From Saprospiraceae bacterium (GTDB lineage Bacteria; Bacteroidota; Bacteroidia; Chitinophagales; Saprospiraceae): 42,006 bases of DNA. Where the stretch lies: contig JABFRV010000045.1 in the NCBI GenBank assembly GCA_013140975.1, positions 1-42,006 of the forward strand, given 5' to 3'. The translations under genes and the position numbers were made by a program. The stretch's first letter is position 1, and every line of letters begins with the position of its first letter. The notes under the pieces are model-generated. The model was not told where the DNA came from, did no database searches, and was given only the letters and a program-made list of their open reading frames with translations. Below, piece by piece: positions 34,588 to 42,006 of the stretch.

Positions 34588-35628
34588 CTAGTCTTTTATG
34601 AAAGGATAGTCGCTTTGGATGTAGTTATCATCATACAAGGCCTCAGGAGCCGGATACGAGGAATTTTCGGCAAATTGGACAGCTTCATCCATTTCCAGAT
34701 GTATCAGTTCTTTGATTTTTTCAATTTCCGTAGGGGTTGCAATTTTATTTGCAATAATTTTTTCCTCAGTAATAATAACCGGGTCTAAGGTTTTATAGTA
34801 CTCAAGTTCATCCTTGCTTCTGTATGTTCCGGGATCTGAAACTGAATGTCCTCTATATCGATAGGTATTCATTTCCAGAAAAAATGGGCCTTTGCCAGAA
34901 CGACAATGGGCAGCTGCTTCAGCCAAGGCTTCATGAACTGCCTCAGGCTCCATAGCATTTACAGGCTTAGAAGGCATGTCAAATGCAGCTCCAATCTTAT
35001 ATAATTCATGAACATTGCTGGTGCGTTCTATGCTCGTCCCCATTGCATACCAATTATTCTCAACAATGTAGATTACAGGAAGCTTCCAGGTCATTGCCAT
35101 GTTGAAAGACTCATATAATGCGCCTTGTCTTGCTGCGCCATCTCCAAACATTGTAACGCAGAGTAAATCTGTTCCTTTGTATTGTTCTGCTAAGGCGATT
35201 CCTGTTCCGATAGGAATTTGAGCTCCAACAATACCGTTCCCACCAAAAAATCTGTGCTCTGCGGAGAAAAAGTGCATTGATCCACCCTTACCTTTAACAC
35301 ATCCTGTTTCTTTCCCAAATAATTCGGCCATACATGACTTGCTGCTTAGACCTCTACTTAAGGCGATTCCATGCTGACGGTATGCTGTGACAAGTGCATC
35401 TTCTTTTCGAATAGCACTAACCAGTCCGGCTGCAATCGCTTCTTGTCCTATATAAACGTGGCAAAATCCCCTGATTTTTTGTTGGGAATACATCATTAAG
35501 GTGCGTTCTTCAAATTTCCGGATTCTGTACATAGTCTCAAACCAAAGCAACCAAGTTTTCTTGTCGTATTCTTTCGATTTGCTTACAGGCTTTTTAAGCG
35601 TTTTAGGCTTATTGATAACTTCCGGCAT
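34588..35628 (-). CDS. pdhA: Pyruvate dehydrogenase E1 component, alpha subunit
   Basis: 346 residues. TPP-binding motif GDG (162-164) to NN (191-192), with the RYRGHSVSDPGTYR phosphorylation-loop-like segment later. It decarboxylates pyruvate within the E1 of the pyruvate dehydrogenase complex together with a beta subunit (pdhB), which is not adjacent here. Its N-terminus to about residue 20 is Lys/Pro-rich. A 7-bp inverted repeat (34579-34585 with 34591-34597) spans its stop codon, which might be part of a weak terminator. Confidence 0.95.
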   Translation of the reverse strand: MPEVINKPKTLKKPVSKSKEYDKKTWLLWFETMYRIRKFEERTLMMYSQQKIRGFCHVYIGQEAIAAGLVSAIRKEDALVTAYRQHGIALSRGLSSKSCMAELFGKETGCVKGKGGSMHFFSAEHRFFGGNGIVGAQIPIGTGIALAEQYKGTDLLCVTMFGDGAARQGALYESFNMAMTWKLPVIYIVENNWYAMGTSIERTSNVHELYKIGAAFDMPSKPVNAMEPEAVHEALAEAAAHCRSGKGPFFLEMNTYRYRGHSVSDPGTYRSKDELEYYKTLDPVIITEEKIIANKIATPTEIEKIKELIHLEMDEAVQFAENSSYPAPEALYDDNYIQSDYPFIKD

Positions 35629-35643
35629 GTGCTAAATTTTATG

Positions 35644-35675
35644 CAAAAATAAAGGATTCGGGCTAACTTCGCAAA
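35644..35675 (-). promoter_or_regulatory. Promoter of pdhA, TTTG-N20-TATTTTTG
   Basis: On the minus strand TTTG (35675-35672), 20 nt, TATTTTTG (35651-35644). The ATG starts 15 nt after the box, so the leader would be about nine bases. A near-match TAACTTCG on the plus strand (35664-35671) may serve recF from the same short region. Confidence 0.65.
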
Positions 35676-35686
35676 CTCATTTAAGG

Positions 35687-36802
35687 ATGATTCTCAAGGA
35701 TATTCATTTTCATCAGTTTAAAAACTCAGACTCTCTTCAATACTTTCCTGAAGTGGGAATGAATTTTATTATTGGGGAAAATGGTTTAGGAAAAACAAAC
35801 ATTCTGGATGCAATTCATTTTTGTTGTATGACAAAAAGTTATTTCCATCATTCTGAAAAATTATGTATTCAGCATGAAAAGGATTTCTTTAGACTGGAAT
35901 CTCATTGGATTGATTCTGAAAATGAATCACATGAAGTCGTAGTTAAATGCACAAGAGAATCCGGAAGAGAAATTCGTTGGGATCAAAAAGACTATAATAA
36001 AGCTTCTGAACATCTCGGAAAGATTCCAGTAATCATGATTATTCCTGATGAAGTTTACACATTCGTTTCGCACACAGAAGAAAGAAGAAAATTTTTAAAC
36101 TACACCCTTATTCAAATTGATAAGGAATATTTTGCTCATTTAAATAAATTTAATCAACAATTAAAGCAACGAACTGCATTGTTAAAGTCATATAACATTT
36201 CTGATGCAGCCACAAGTAAATTATTAGATGTATATGAATCTGATATGGCAAATTCAGCAAATTATATATGTAATGTCCGTAATCAATTTATACAAACCAT
36301 AAATCCACTGCTGCAAAAATATTCTCTTGAAATAAGTAAGGGTCTGCAAAGTTGTCAAATCGTATATAGTTCAAATGCTTCAACAGATGAATTGATAAGT
36401 ATATGGAGAAATGAAAGAGCAACGGATTATAAATCTGGTAGAACCCGTACAGGAATACACCGAGATAGACTGGAATGTCTATTTAATAATCAATCGTTGC
36501 AATCGTTTGGATCCCAAGGCCAGATAAAGACGTTCGTTATAGCTCTTCGGCTCGCGCAAATGAAATTCCTCGAAGAATATTTAAAGAGTCAACCTGTGTT
36601 ATTGTTAGATGATCTTTTTGCCAAGTTGGATGAAGAAAGAGTAAGCCAATTATTGCAAATCATTGAACAATCAGGCATACGTCAATGCTTTGTAACGGAC
36701 ACGAATATGGATCGTGCTAAAAAAATATCTCAAGAATTGAAAATTCCTTGTACCTTACATTTATTGAAGAACAATCATCTATCTGTGTATGAGAAAAAGT
36801 AA
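35687..36802 (+). CDS. recF: DNA replication/repair protein RecF
   Basis: 371 residues, SMC-like ATPase of the RecFOR gap-repair pathway. The Walker A motif GENGLGKT is at 30-37, RTGIHRDRLE precedes the FGSQGQIKTFVIALRLAQ signature, and LLLDDLFAKLD is the Walker B/D-loop. It overlaps the start of the DciA-like gene by 14 bases, a frequent neighbour of recF. It is divergent from pdhA with 58 nt between starts. Confidence 0.95.
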   Translation: MILKDIHFHQFKNSDSLQYFPEVGMNFIIGENGLGKTNILDAIHFCCMTKSYFHHSEKLCIQHEKDFFRLESHWIDSENESHEVVVKCTRESGREIRWDQKDYNKASEHLGKIPVIMIIPDEVYTFVSHTEERRKFLNYTLIQIDKEYFAHLNKFNQQLKQRTALLKSYNISDAATSKLLDVYESDMANSANYICNVRNQFIQTINPLLQKYSLEISKGLQSCQIVYSSNASTDELISIWRNERATDYKSGRTRTGIHRDRLECLFNNQSLQSFGSQGQIKTFVIALRLAQMKFLEEYLKSQPVLLLDDLFAKLDEERVSQLLQIIEQSGIRQCFVTDTNMDRAKKISQELKIPCTLHLLKNNHLSVYEKK

Positions 36803-37079
36803 TGATCAGACTCTTAAAGATGTTCTTAAAGAATTTGTCGAACAAAAAAAATTTAAGACACGATTAAGTGCTAAAAAGTTAGAAGCTTTATGGCATGAAT
36901 TATTCGGTGCACTTGCCGGCCAATACACTGAAAAAGTTGTTTATTACAATGAAATTATGACTGTCCATCTGAGCTCATCCAGTCTTCGAAAGGAATTGAT
37001 GTTGAACAAGCCATTGATTCTCACTCAACTTAATTCAAGATTAAAGGATCAACAGGTCAGGGATATAGAATTTAGATAA
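36789..37079 (+). CDS. DciA-like (DUF721) helicase-loader-type protein
   Basis: 96 residues of the DUF721/DciA type. DciA proteins have been proposed as loaders of the replicative helicase DnaB in bacteria without DnaC. The position right after recF with a 14-base overlap is typical. TLKDVLKEFVEQKKFKTRL, W at residue 30 and the LSSSSLRKELMLNKPLIL segment fit. Direct evidence for loading in Bacteroidota is inferred. Confidence 0.88.
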   Translation: MRKSNDQTLKDVLKEFVEQKKFKTRLSAKKLEALWHELFGALAGQYTEKVVYYNEIMTVHLSSSSLRKELMLNKPLILTQLNSRLKDQQVRDIEFR

Positions 37080-37335
37080 TTATCGCTTTGGTCTATAGTA
37101 AAAGGCTATATATGGTTCATTTTATATGTATGAAGACTTACAGTGAATTAATGTTAATTTCGAATACCTAGTGTTAATTCTTTGATATTAACAAATAAAA
37201 ATTAACAATTGAGGAACCATTTTCTTATCTTTGCCCTTATTATCAATTATAGAGTTATCGGGATTAACTTGCATTTATCGTTCACCCACTTATTTATAAA
37301 TTTTTTCACACCCGAAGCTCTTCACAAATTAAAAT
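37080..37335 (+). promoter_or_regulatory. Helicase control region with GTTAAT/ATTAAC repeats
   Basis: 256 bases between dciA and the helicase gene. GTTAAT occurs at 37153 and 37173, ATTAAC at 37187, 37201 and 37263. A -7 box TATCTTTG is at 37226-37233, giving a leader of about 95 nt to the ATG at 37336, longer than the other leaders here. No protein-coding frame is seen. Confidence 0.5.
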
Positions 37336-38448
37336 ATGTCATTTAACAAATTAGGCTTAATTGAGCCCATTCTAAAATCATTAGAAGAACAGGGATATAC
37401 CAACCCTACACCCATTCAGGAAAAAGCAATACCGGAAATTCTCAAACAAAGAGATATATTAGGAGTTGCACAAACTGGAACAGGTAAGACTGCAGCATTT
37501 GCAATTCCAATTATTCAATTATTACACGAAAGTGGTTCTGCGAATTCAAAGGATATTAAAACCTTAATACTTACACCAACACGAGAACTCGCTATTCAGA
37601 TCGGAGAAAGTTTTGCGGACTATGGAAAACATTTGACAATAACGCATACTGTTATTTTTGGTGGTGTCCCGTCAGGTAGACAAATACTTCGATTGGGAAG
37701 AGGCGTAGATATTCTTATTGCAACTCCTGGAAGATTGTTGGATCTTATGAATCAAGGTCATGTCAAATTACATTCCTTACAACAATTCGTGCTTGATGAA
37801 GCAGATAGAATGTTGGACATGGGATTTATTAGGGATGTGCGAAAGATTATTTCCAAACTTCCTAAAAAAAGACAAACGCTTTTTTTCTCAGCAACAATGC
37901 CTCCGGAAATACATCATCTTTCAAAGGAATTATTAATCAATCCACAAAAAATTGAAGTAACTCCGGTGTCTTCAACTGTAGATATTATCAAGCAATCTAT
38001 TTATCATGTTGAAAAAACTGAAAAGAATAAACTGTTGGTTCAGATATTGAAAGATTCAGTTCAGGGAACAGCTTTGGTTTTTACGAGAACAAAGCATGGA
38101 GCAGATAAGGTATCCCGGATTCTAAATAGAGAAGGTCTGAAGTCAGCTGCAATTCATGGTAATAAGTCTCAGATTGCAAGACAAAAAGCTTTGGGAGATT
38201 TTAAATCCGGCAAACTGAAAGTACTCGTTGCTACAGACATTGCTGCAAGAGGAATTGATATTGATGAATTATCTTGTGTTATAAATTTTGAATTGCCGAA
38301 TATACCTGAAACGTACGTTCACCGAATTGGTAGAACAGGCAGAGCAGGGCAGAGCGGTGTAGCAATTTCGTTTTGTGATACTGTAGAGAAAACGTATTTA
38401 AGAGATATTCAAAAGCTTATTAAGAAGCAAATTCCGGTAATGTCTTAG
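37336..38448 (+). CDS. RhlE-like DEAD-box RNA helicase
   Basis: 370 residues, ATP-dependent RNA helicase core with nearly no C-terminal extension. Motifs: Q motif near residues 22-30 (YTNPTPIQ), AQTGTGKT (45-52), PTRELA, DEAD (154-157), SAT, and HRIGRTGRAGQ near the end. The start MSFNKLGL fits the RhlE group. Roles in RNA decay or ribosome assembly at low temperature are typical of the family, not shown here. A 95-nt leader is likely. Confidence 0.93.
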   Translation: MSFNKLGLIEPILKSLEEQGYTNPTPIQEKAIPEILKQRDILGVAQTGTGKTAAFAIPIIQLLHESGSANSKDIKTLILTPTRELAIQIGESFADYGKHLTITHTVIFGGVPSGRQILRLGRGVDILIATPGRLLDLMNQGHVKLHSLQQFVLDEADRMLDMGFIRDVRKIISKLPKKRQTLFFSATMPPEIHHLSKELLINPQKIEVTPVSSTVDIIKQSIYHVEKTEKNKLLVQILKDSVQGTALVFTRTKHGADKVSRILNREGLKSAAIHGNKSQIARQKALGDFKSGKLKVLVATDIAARGIDIDELSCVINFELPNIPETYVHRIGRTGRAGQSGVAISFCDTVEKTYLRDIQKLIKKQIPVMS

Positions 38449-38552
38449 ATTTTATCGATGTAATTGCAGATTGGCAGTTTACACGAATTCGTTAACTTGC
38501 TTATTACAATCAATATCTAAAGTAATTTGCAAATTTGCATAGTATCGAATTT
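38449..38552. other. Convergent intergenic gap with palindrome TGCAAATTTGCA
   Basis: 104 bases between the helicase and the L,D-transpeptidase. A 12-base perfect palindrome, TGCAAATTTGCA, is at 38528-38539. I see no hairpin plus T-run. Confidence 0.4.
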
Positions 38553-40211
38553 TCAAATTTTAGCAAAAACTTCATCATAAAGTTTCTTGTCATGACCATA
38601 GAGATCTTTTCTGAAGTTTAATTCTCCTTTATGATTGACCCAGCAAGTTAAATACGTTATAAAAACCGGTATGGGATTTGATAATCGAGTAATCGTTTCA
38701 GATTTTTGAGACATGAGAGTCTTTATGCGTTGAATGGAATAACTTGTATCAGATCTAAAAACATATTTAGCAAGCTTAGCGGGTTCGCCAAGTCGAATAC
38801 ATCCATGACTAAAGGCTCTTTCGTTTTCTTTAAACAAGGATTTAGAGGGTGTGTCATGCAGGTAAATGCTAAATGAGTTTGGAAATAAAAATTTTATTCC
38901 ACCTAATGCATTTCCGGTTCCTGGTTTTTGTCTTATTGTAAAAGGAACTCCCAATGAATATTTGCTCCAATTAATACTTGATGAAGATAGGACTTTTCCG
39001 TTGCTAACTATTTCCATATTGTTTCTATCGAGATACGATGGATTTGATTTAACTTTTGGAAGTATCTCATTCCTGATAATGCTGGTTGGAATATTCCAGT
39101 ATGGACTAAAGGCAACATGAGAAATGGTTCCCATAAAAATATTGGTTGCATTGGCCTCTTTTCCAACAACGACATTCATTGACCATTTAAAACTATCGTT
39201 TTCAATAACATGTAATTTATATTCCGGAATATTCACGATTAAGTAATTCGATGGAACTGAATCAGGGAACCAGCGCAACCTTTCGAGATTAATAAGAATC
39301 TGTTTTATTCTCTCTTTAATGGGTATATTTAATTCTGTCAAAGTTTGTTGATCAATTATACCGGATGGTTCAATGTTAAACCTCGATTGAAATTTTTGTA
39401 TAGATGCAATTAAAGTAGAATCCATTTCGGCAATTGAATCTTGAGATGGTAAATCACCCAGTAAATACAAATTTTTTTTCAATTGAATTATCAATTTCGG
39501 TTGAATTTCCGTTTTCTCGTTCTCTGATGAAATAGTTAGAACTTTATAATCCTTATTTAATTCCAGATCTCTGTATTTCTTTAAAGTTGATTTAAGACCT
39601 TTGTAATATTGATTTAAGGGTTCGTAAATTTCATAGGATTTAGGTGCATTGACTAATGTGTCCAGTAGATGTTGAAAATCTTTCTTTTTTCTGGGAATGT
39701 ACCATTCAAGATCTTTTAAATTTTTTTCAATTCCATAATATTCTTTTGTCGCGTATTTGAAAAAAATAGCTGTTAGTTGAAACTCTATTTTTCTTTGAAT
39801 ATCTGCATTGGAATCCAAAAAGCATGAATCCTTACTGGCTGTATCTAAAATTTGGAAAAATGCATTATCAATCAAACTGGTGTCTTTAAATTGTAATCGA
39901 TAATCCTGAATCCTGGTTATAAATGTGTTTGCGCTAATTCCTAACTTCCCATTGTCAATCCAAGCATAATGAAAATTTCGTCTTCTATAGAAAGAAAAAA
40001 TTTCCTCGCAATGCAAATCCTCAGTACATAAATTGTCTAAAAATTGGTACAGTCGAGAGCTGTCAAAAAGCTGTGTATTATATTCCTGAAATGCGTAAAC
40101 AGAATCATCTTGACTGACAAATCTTTTCTTAATTTTTTCGCAGGATAGGAGTGAAACATAAATTAGAATTACCGTTAGGAGCGCTAGCGGTTTTTTGTAA
40201 TGTAGTATCAA
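38553..40211 (-). CDS. YcbB/LdtD-like L,D-transpeptidase, putative lipoprotein
   Basis: 552 residues. A lipoprotein signal (LLSC with Cys24) leads to a scaffold of about 215 residues, a peptidoglycan-binding segment (about 235-295, with IASIQKFQSRFNIEPSG), and a YkuD domain with the catalytic SHGCIRL (His469, Cys471) preceded by IYLHDTPSKSLF. It forms 3-3 peptide cross-links between stem peptides or attaches proteins to the wall in the family. The start is a TTG four bases after the stop of the next gene upstream in the operon; there is no near ATG and the signal fits this start. Confidence 0.88.
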   Translation of the reverse strand: MILHYKKPLALLTVILIYVSLLSCEKIKKRFVSQDDSVYAFQEYNTQLFDSSRLYQFLDNLCTEDLHCEEIFSFYRRRNFHYAWIDNGKLGISANTFITRIQDYRLQFKDTSLIDNAFFQILDTASKDSCFLDSNADIQRKIEFQLTAIFFKYATKEYYGIEKNLKDLEWYIPRKKKDFQHLLDTLVNAPKSYEIYEPLNQYYKGLKSTLKKYRDLELNKDYKVLTISSENEKTEIQPKLIIQLKKNLYLLGDLPSQDSIAEMDSTLIASIQKFQSRFNIEPSGIIDQQTLTELNIPIKERIKQILINLERLRWFPDSVPSNYLIVNIPEYKLHVIENDSFKWSMNVVVGKEANATNIFMGTISHVAFSPYWNIPTSIIRNEILPKVKSNPSYLDRNNMEIVSNGKVLSSSSINWSKYSLGVPFTIRQKPGTGNALGGIKFLFPNSFSIYLHDTPSKSLFKENERAFSHGCIRLGEPAKLAKYVFRSDTSYSIQRIKTLMSQKSETITRLSNPIPVFITYLTCWVNHKGELNFRKDLYGHDKKLYDEVFAKI

Positions 40212-40215
40212 GAAA

Positions 40216-40869
40216 CTATGATTTGGTGTGGATGTATAGTAAAGCTCCGTTACGTAGCAAGGATGAAAGATATTTCATTTCTTTTTTAGGAAGGGCAGGA
40301 CATCCAAAACTTCTGCCAAGTCTTCCATGCGTTTGAATAAATTCATTACTCACGTAATCGGCACCATGCATTATTATCTGCCTCATTCTGGCTTTGTCAT
40401 TAATTCCTTTTTCAAGCCCATCTAGCATGAGTGCAATGCCATGTTTGGGGCTTATGATTTGTTCTGAAATCCTAAAAAATCCTTTACTGCTTTGTAATGA
40501 TTCCGGTTGATTGGAAAATTGCGTTGCCATTAACATCCCGGAATTTTTGCCATGCGCTACATACGTATGTTGAATTACTTCTTCATTCTTTAAATCAATG
40601 ACTGTGAATCTTTTTTCAGAAGACGGTTTTGTAAAATCACAGATTGCAACGATTGATTTAGTGATATTGTAATTGTTGATTGCATCAACAGATTTTTGAA
40701 ACGCTTCAAAGGGTATTATCGATTGTAAATTTAATTTGTTAAAAATATTTTCAGTTTCACTTGAAATATGAATTGTTGAATGATAGGAGCTATTGCTGCT
40801 TTCAATATTTTTGGTAGTCAATCCAAAAAGTAAAATTATGCAACAAAAAATTCTAAATAAATTTTTCAA
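40216..40869 (-). CDS. Murein L,D-transpeptidase catalytic-domain protein (YkuD_2)
   Basis: 217 residues, with an N-terminal signal (MKNLFRIFCCIILLFGL). The YkuD_2 motif is MHGADYVSNEFIQTHGR then SFGCPALP, with His168 and Cys190 as the expected catalytic pair, and ICDFTKPSSEKRFTVIDL upstream. It lies 24 bases after the M23 gene and four before the YcbB-like gene. The role is inferred from the family. Confidence 0.88.
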   Translation of the reverse strand: MKNLFRIFCCIILLFGLTTKNIESSNSSYHSTIHISSETENIFNKLNLQSIIPFEAFQKSVDAINNYNITKSIVAICDFTKPSSEKRFTVIDLKNEEVIQHTYVAHGKNSGMLMATQFSNQPESLQSSKGFFRISEQIISPKHGIALMLDGLEKGINDKARMRQIIMHGADYVSNEFIQTHGRLGRSFGCPALPKKEMKYLSSLLRNGALLYIHTKS

Positions 40870-40893
40870 TACTGAAAGAAGTTAAAATCGAAT

Positions 40894-41877
40894 TTAATCA
40901 AAAGATTGATTGCTTATAGCAGCCTGGTGAACAAGTTCCTGATACTCTTTAGGGCTTAAGCCATCCATGCAATAGTGTATAGGGTTAATCGGTTTGCCAT
41001 GAAACCAAACTTCATAATGACAATGTGGTCCAGTGGATAATCCTGAATTACCTATGGTGCCAATTGGCTCACCTTTTTTAATTTTTTCACCGACCCTAAC
41101 TTTTATAATATGCATATGAGCATACAAGCTCTTATAGCCAAAACCATGATTAATGAGAACTGATTTACCGTAACCGGAAGCTTTGTTTTCAATTTTTTCA
41201 ATTGTACCATCCCCTGTCGCTTGAATTGCTGTTCCGATAGGAGCTGTAAAATCAATTCCTGAATGCATCTTATTAATCTTATGTACCGGATGTAAACGAA
41301 TTCCGAAGCCAGATAATTGTTGTACAGATTTAGAAAGATGATCTAATCGAACTGGCTTTATAGACGGAATGGAAGCAAGCATTTTTTCTTTTGTTTTGGT
41401 TTCTTTTTCGATCTCATCCATTGATTTAGACAAAAAGTAAACCTGTTTTTCAAGTTGATCCAGATGGCCCTTCGTTTCAGATAAGGTAGTCCCTCCACTA
41501 GAAAAGAATTTATTAGGAGCATTTGGATCATGGCCTCCGATTCCTGATTTCCATATACTTGGGTCGATAGGGTCCATTCCTAAAAGCACACGATGGACTT
41601 TTGCGTCTCTGTTTTGGAGGTTTTGCACGACCTTATCAGCACGCTCAATTTTGCTTTGTAAAGTAGAAAACTGGTATTCCAGCTGATTAATTTCTTTTAA
41701 TAGGGACTTTTCACGAGGGCTTGGGAAGTACTCAGAGGTTAAGGAATAAAGAAGAATGGAACTCACGACGACAGCGGATATAAATCCTAAAATACGAAGA
41801 ATAATCGATTTATTCGTCAGTTGGACCTTCTCAAATTGAAGGGTATGGGGATTATATACATATTTCTCAAACCTCAA
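40894..41877 (-). CDS. M23 family metallopeptidase (LytM-type murein endopeptidase)
   Basis: 327 residues. A cytoplasmic start, one membrane helix (about 27-47), a coiled-coil-rich region with heptads (55-170), and a LytM domain with zinc ligands H205 and D209 (MHSGIDF) and H285-C-H287 (GPHCHYEV), plus H254 (YAHMH). It should cut peptide cross-links in peptidoglycan at the cell surface. It is the first gene of a three-gene operon with two L,D-transpeptidases. All expected active-site residues are present. Confidence 0.93.
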   Translation of the reverse strand: MRFEKYVYNPHTLQFEKVQLTNKSIILRILGFISAVVVSSILLYSLTSEYFPSPREKSLLKEINQLEYQFSTLQSKIERADKVVQNLQNRDAKVHRVLLGMDPIDPSIWKSGIGGHDPNAPNKFFSSGGTTLSETKGHLDQLEKQVYFLSKSMDEIEKETKTKEKMLASIPSIKPVRLDHLSKSVQQLSGFGIRLHPVHKINKMHSGIDFTAPIGTAIQATGDGTIEKIENKASGYGKSVLINHGFGYKSLYAHMHIIKVRVGEKIKKGEPIGTIGNSGLSTGPHCHYEVWFHGKPINPIHYCMDGLSPKEYQELVHQAAISNQSFD

Positions 41878-41943
41878 ATCTCCACTATTCTATTTTATCC
41901 TACTTTTGTGGGCTATTTAAAGCCCGAATTTTGTTTGATAAGA

Positions 41944-41974
41944 CAAAAATAGGCAAATTATTATAAATATCAAA
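41944..41974 (-). promoter_or_regulatory. Promoter of the M23/L,D-transpeptidase operon, TTTG-N19-TATTTTTG
   Basis: On the minus strand TTTG (41974-41971), 19 nt, TATTTTTG (41951-41944). The leader to ATG 41877 would be about 60 nt and contains a small GGGCT/AGCCC stem at 41910-41925. Confidence 0.6.
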
Positions 41975-42006
41975 TTTTTAATATCCGAATTTTACATATA
42001 TAGATA

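Noticed and set aside
34579-34597. Terminator after pdhA
   Set aside because: Inverted repeat of seven bases is AT-rich and overlaps the stop codon; without a separate T-run I do not call it a terminator.
41901-41908. Plus-strand TACTTTTG near the right edge
   Set aside because: It matches the -7 box but has no spaced TTTG and no visible gene before the window ends.

Overview
The window is chromosomal core DNA from a member of the Bacteroidota; order and genus cannot be resolved from it. It is AT-rich and most starts lack a Shine-Dalgarno sequence. The recognisable promoters follow the Bacteroidota pattern, TTTG, about 17-20 nt, then TAnnTTTG. RpoC, PurM and Mrp have Bacteroidota-type sequences. 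I see no tRNA, rRNA, transposase, prophage, CRISPR array or defence island. Coding density is high on both strands.

Layout. 1-7.45 kb: 3' part of rpoB, then rpoC and an intrinsic terminator. 7.46-9.2 kb (-): aminotransferase followed by an OsmC-like protein. 9.4-11 kb (+): LOG-family phosphoribohydrolase overlapping an ACC-deaminase-like PLP enzyme. 11-13.7 kb: a divergent pair with overlapping 5' ends, a DEDDh exonuclease/GIY-YIG nuclease (-) and a NamZ-type (DUF1343) muramidase (+). 13.7-15 kb (-): small membrane protein and TonB-like protein. 15.1-16.4 kb (+): HMG-CoA-lyase-like enzyme and GNAT acetyltransferase, then a heptamer repeat array. 16.7-19.9 kb: JmjC-like cupin (-), purM and a LuxE-like protein (+). 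20.3-22.8 kb (-): NarL-type response regulator and TPR histidine kinase. 23-25.8 kb (-): a RibF-glycosyltransferase fusion and an RluA-type pseudouridine synthase. 25.9-28.3 kb (+): Mrp, pyrF and a CAP-domain secreted protein. 28.5-32 kb: VWA membrane protein (-) and an exported Bacteroidota protein often filed as asparagine synthetase B (+). 32-32.4 kb: a REP-like palindrome doublet bracketed by inverted heptamer arrays. 32.4-34.5 kb (-): TPR protein, ribH and a metallo-beta-lactamase-fold hydrolase. 34.6-37.1 kb: pdhA (-), then recF and a DciA/DUF721 gene (+). 37.3-38.4 kb: RhlE-like DEAD-box helicase behind a repeat-rich leader. 38.5-41.9 kb (-): a three-gene peptidoglycan operon of an M23 endopeptidase and two L,D-transpeptidases.

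Themes. Transcription, RNA and replication housekeeping (rpoBC, rhlE, rluA, recF-dciA), flavin synthesis (ribH, ribF), purine and pyrimidine synthesis (purM, pyrF) and envelope remodelling (NamZ, M23, two L,D-transpeptidases, TonB-like). The features most worth following up are the RibF-GT2 fusion, the nested REP/heptamer intergenic element with compensatory stem changes, the period-7 arrays, the use of TTG starts in tightly coupled genes, and the uniform very short leaders. No clearly new multi-gene system is evident.
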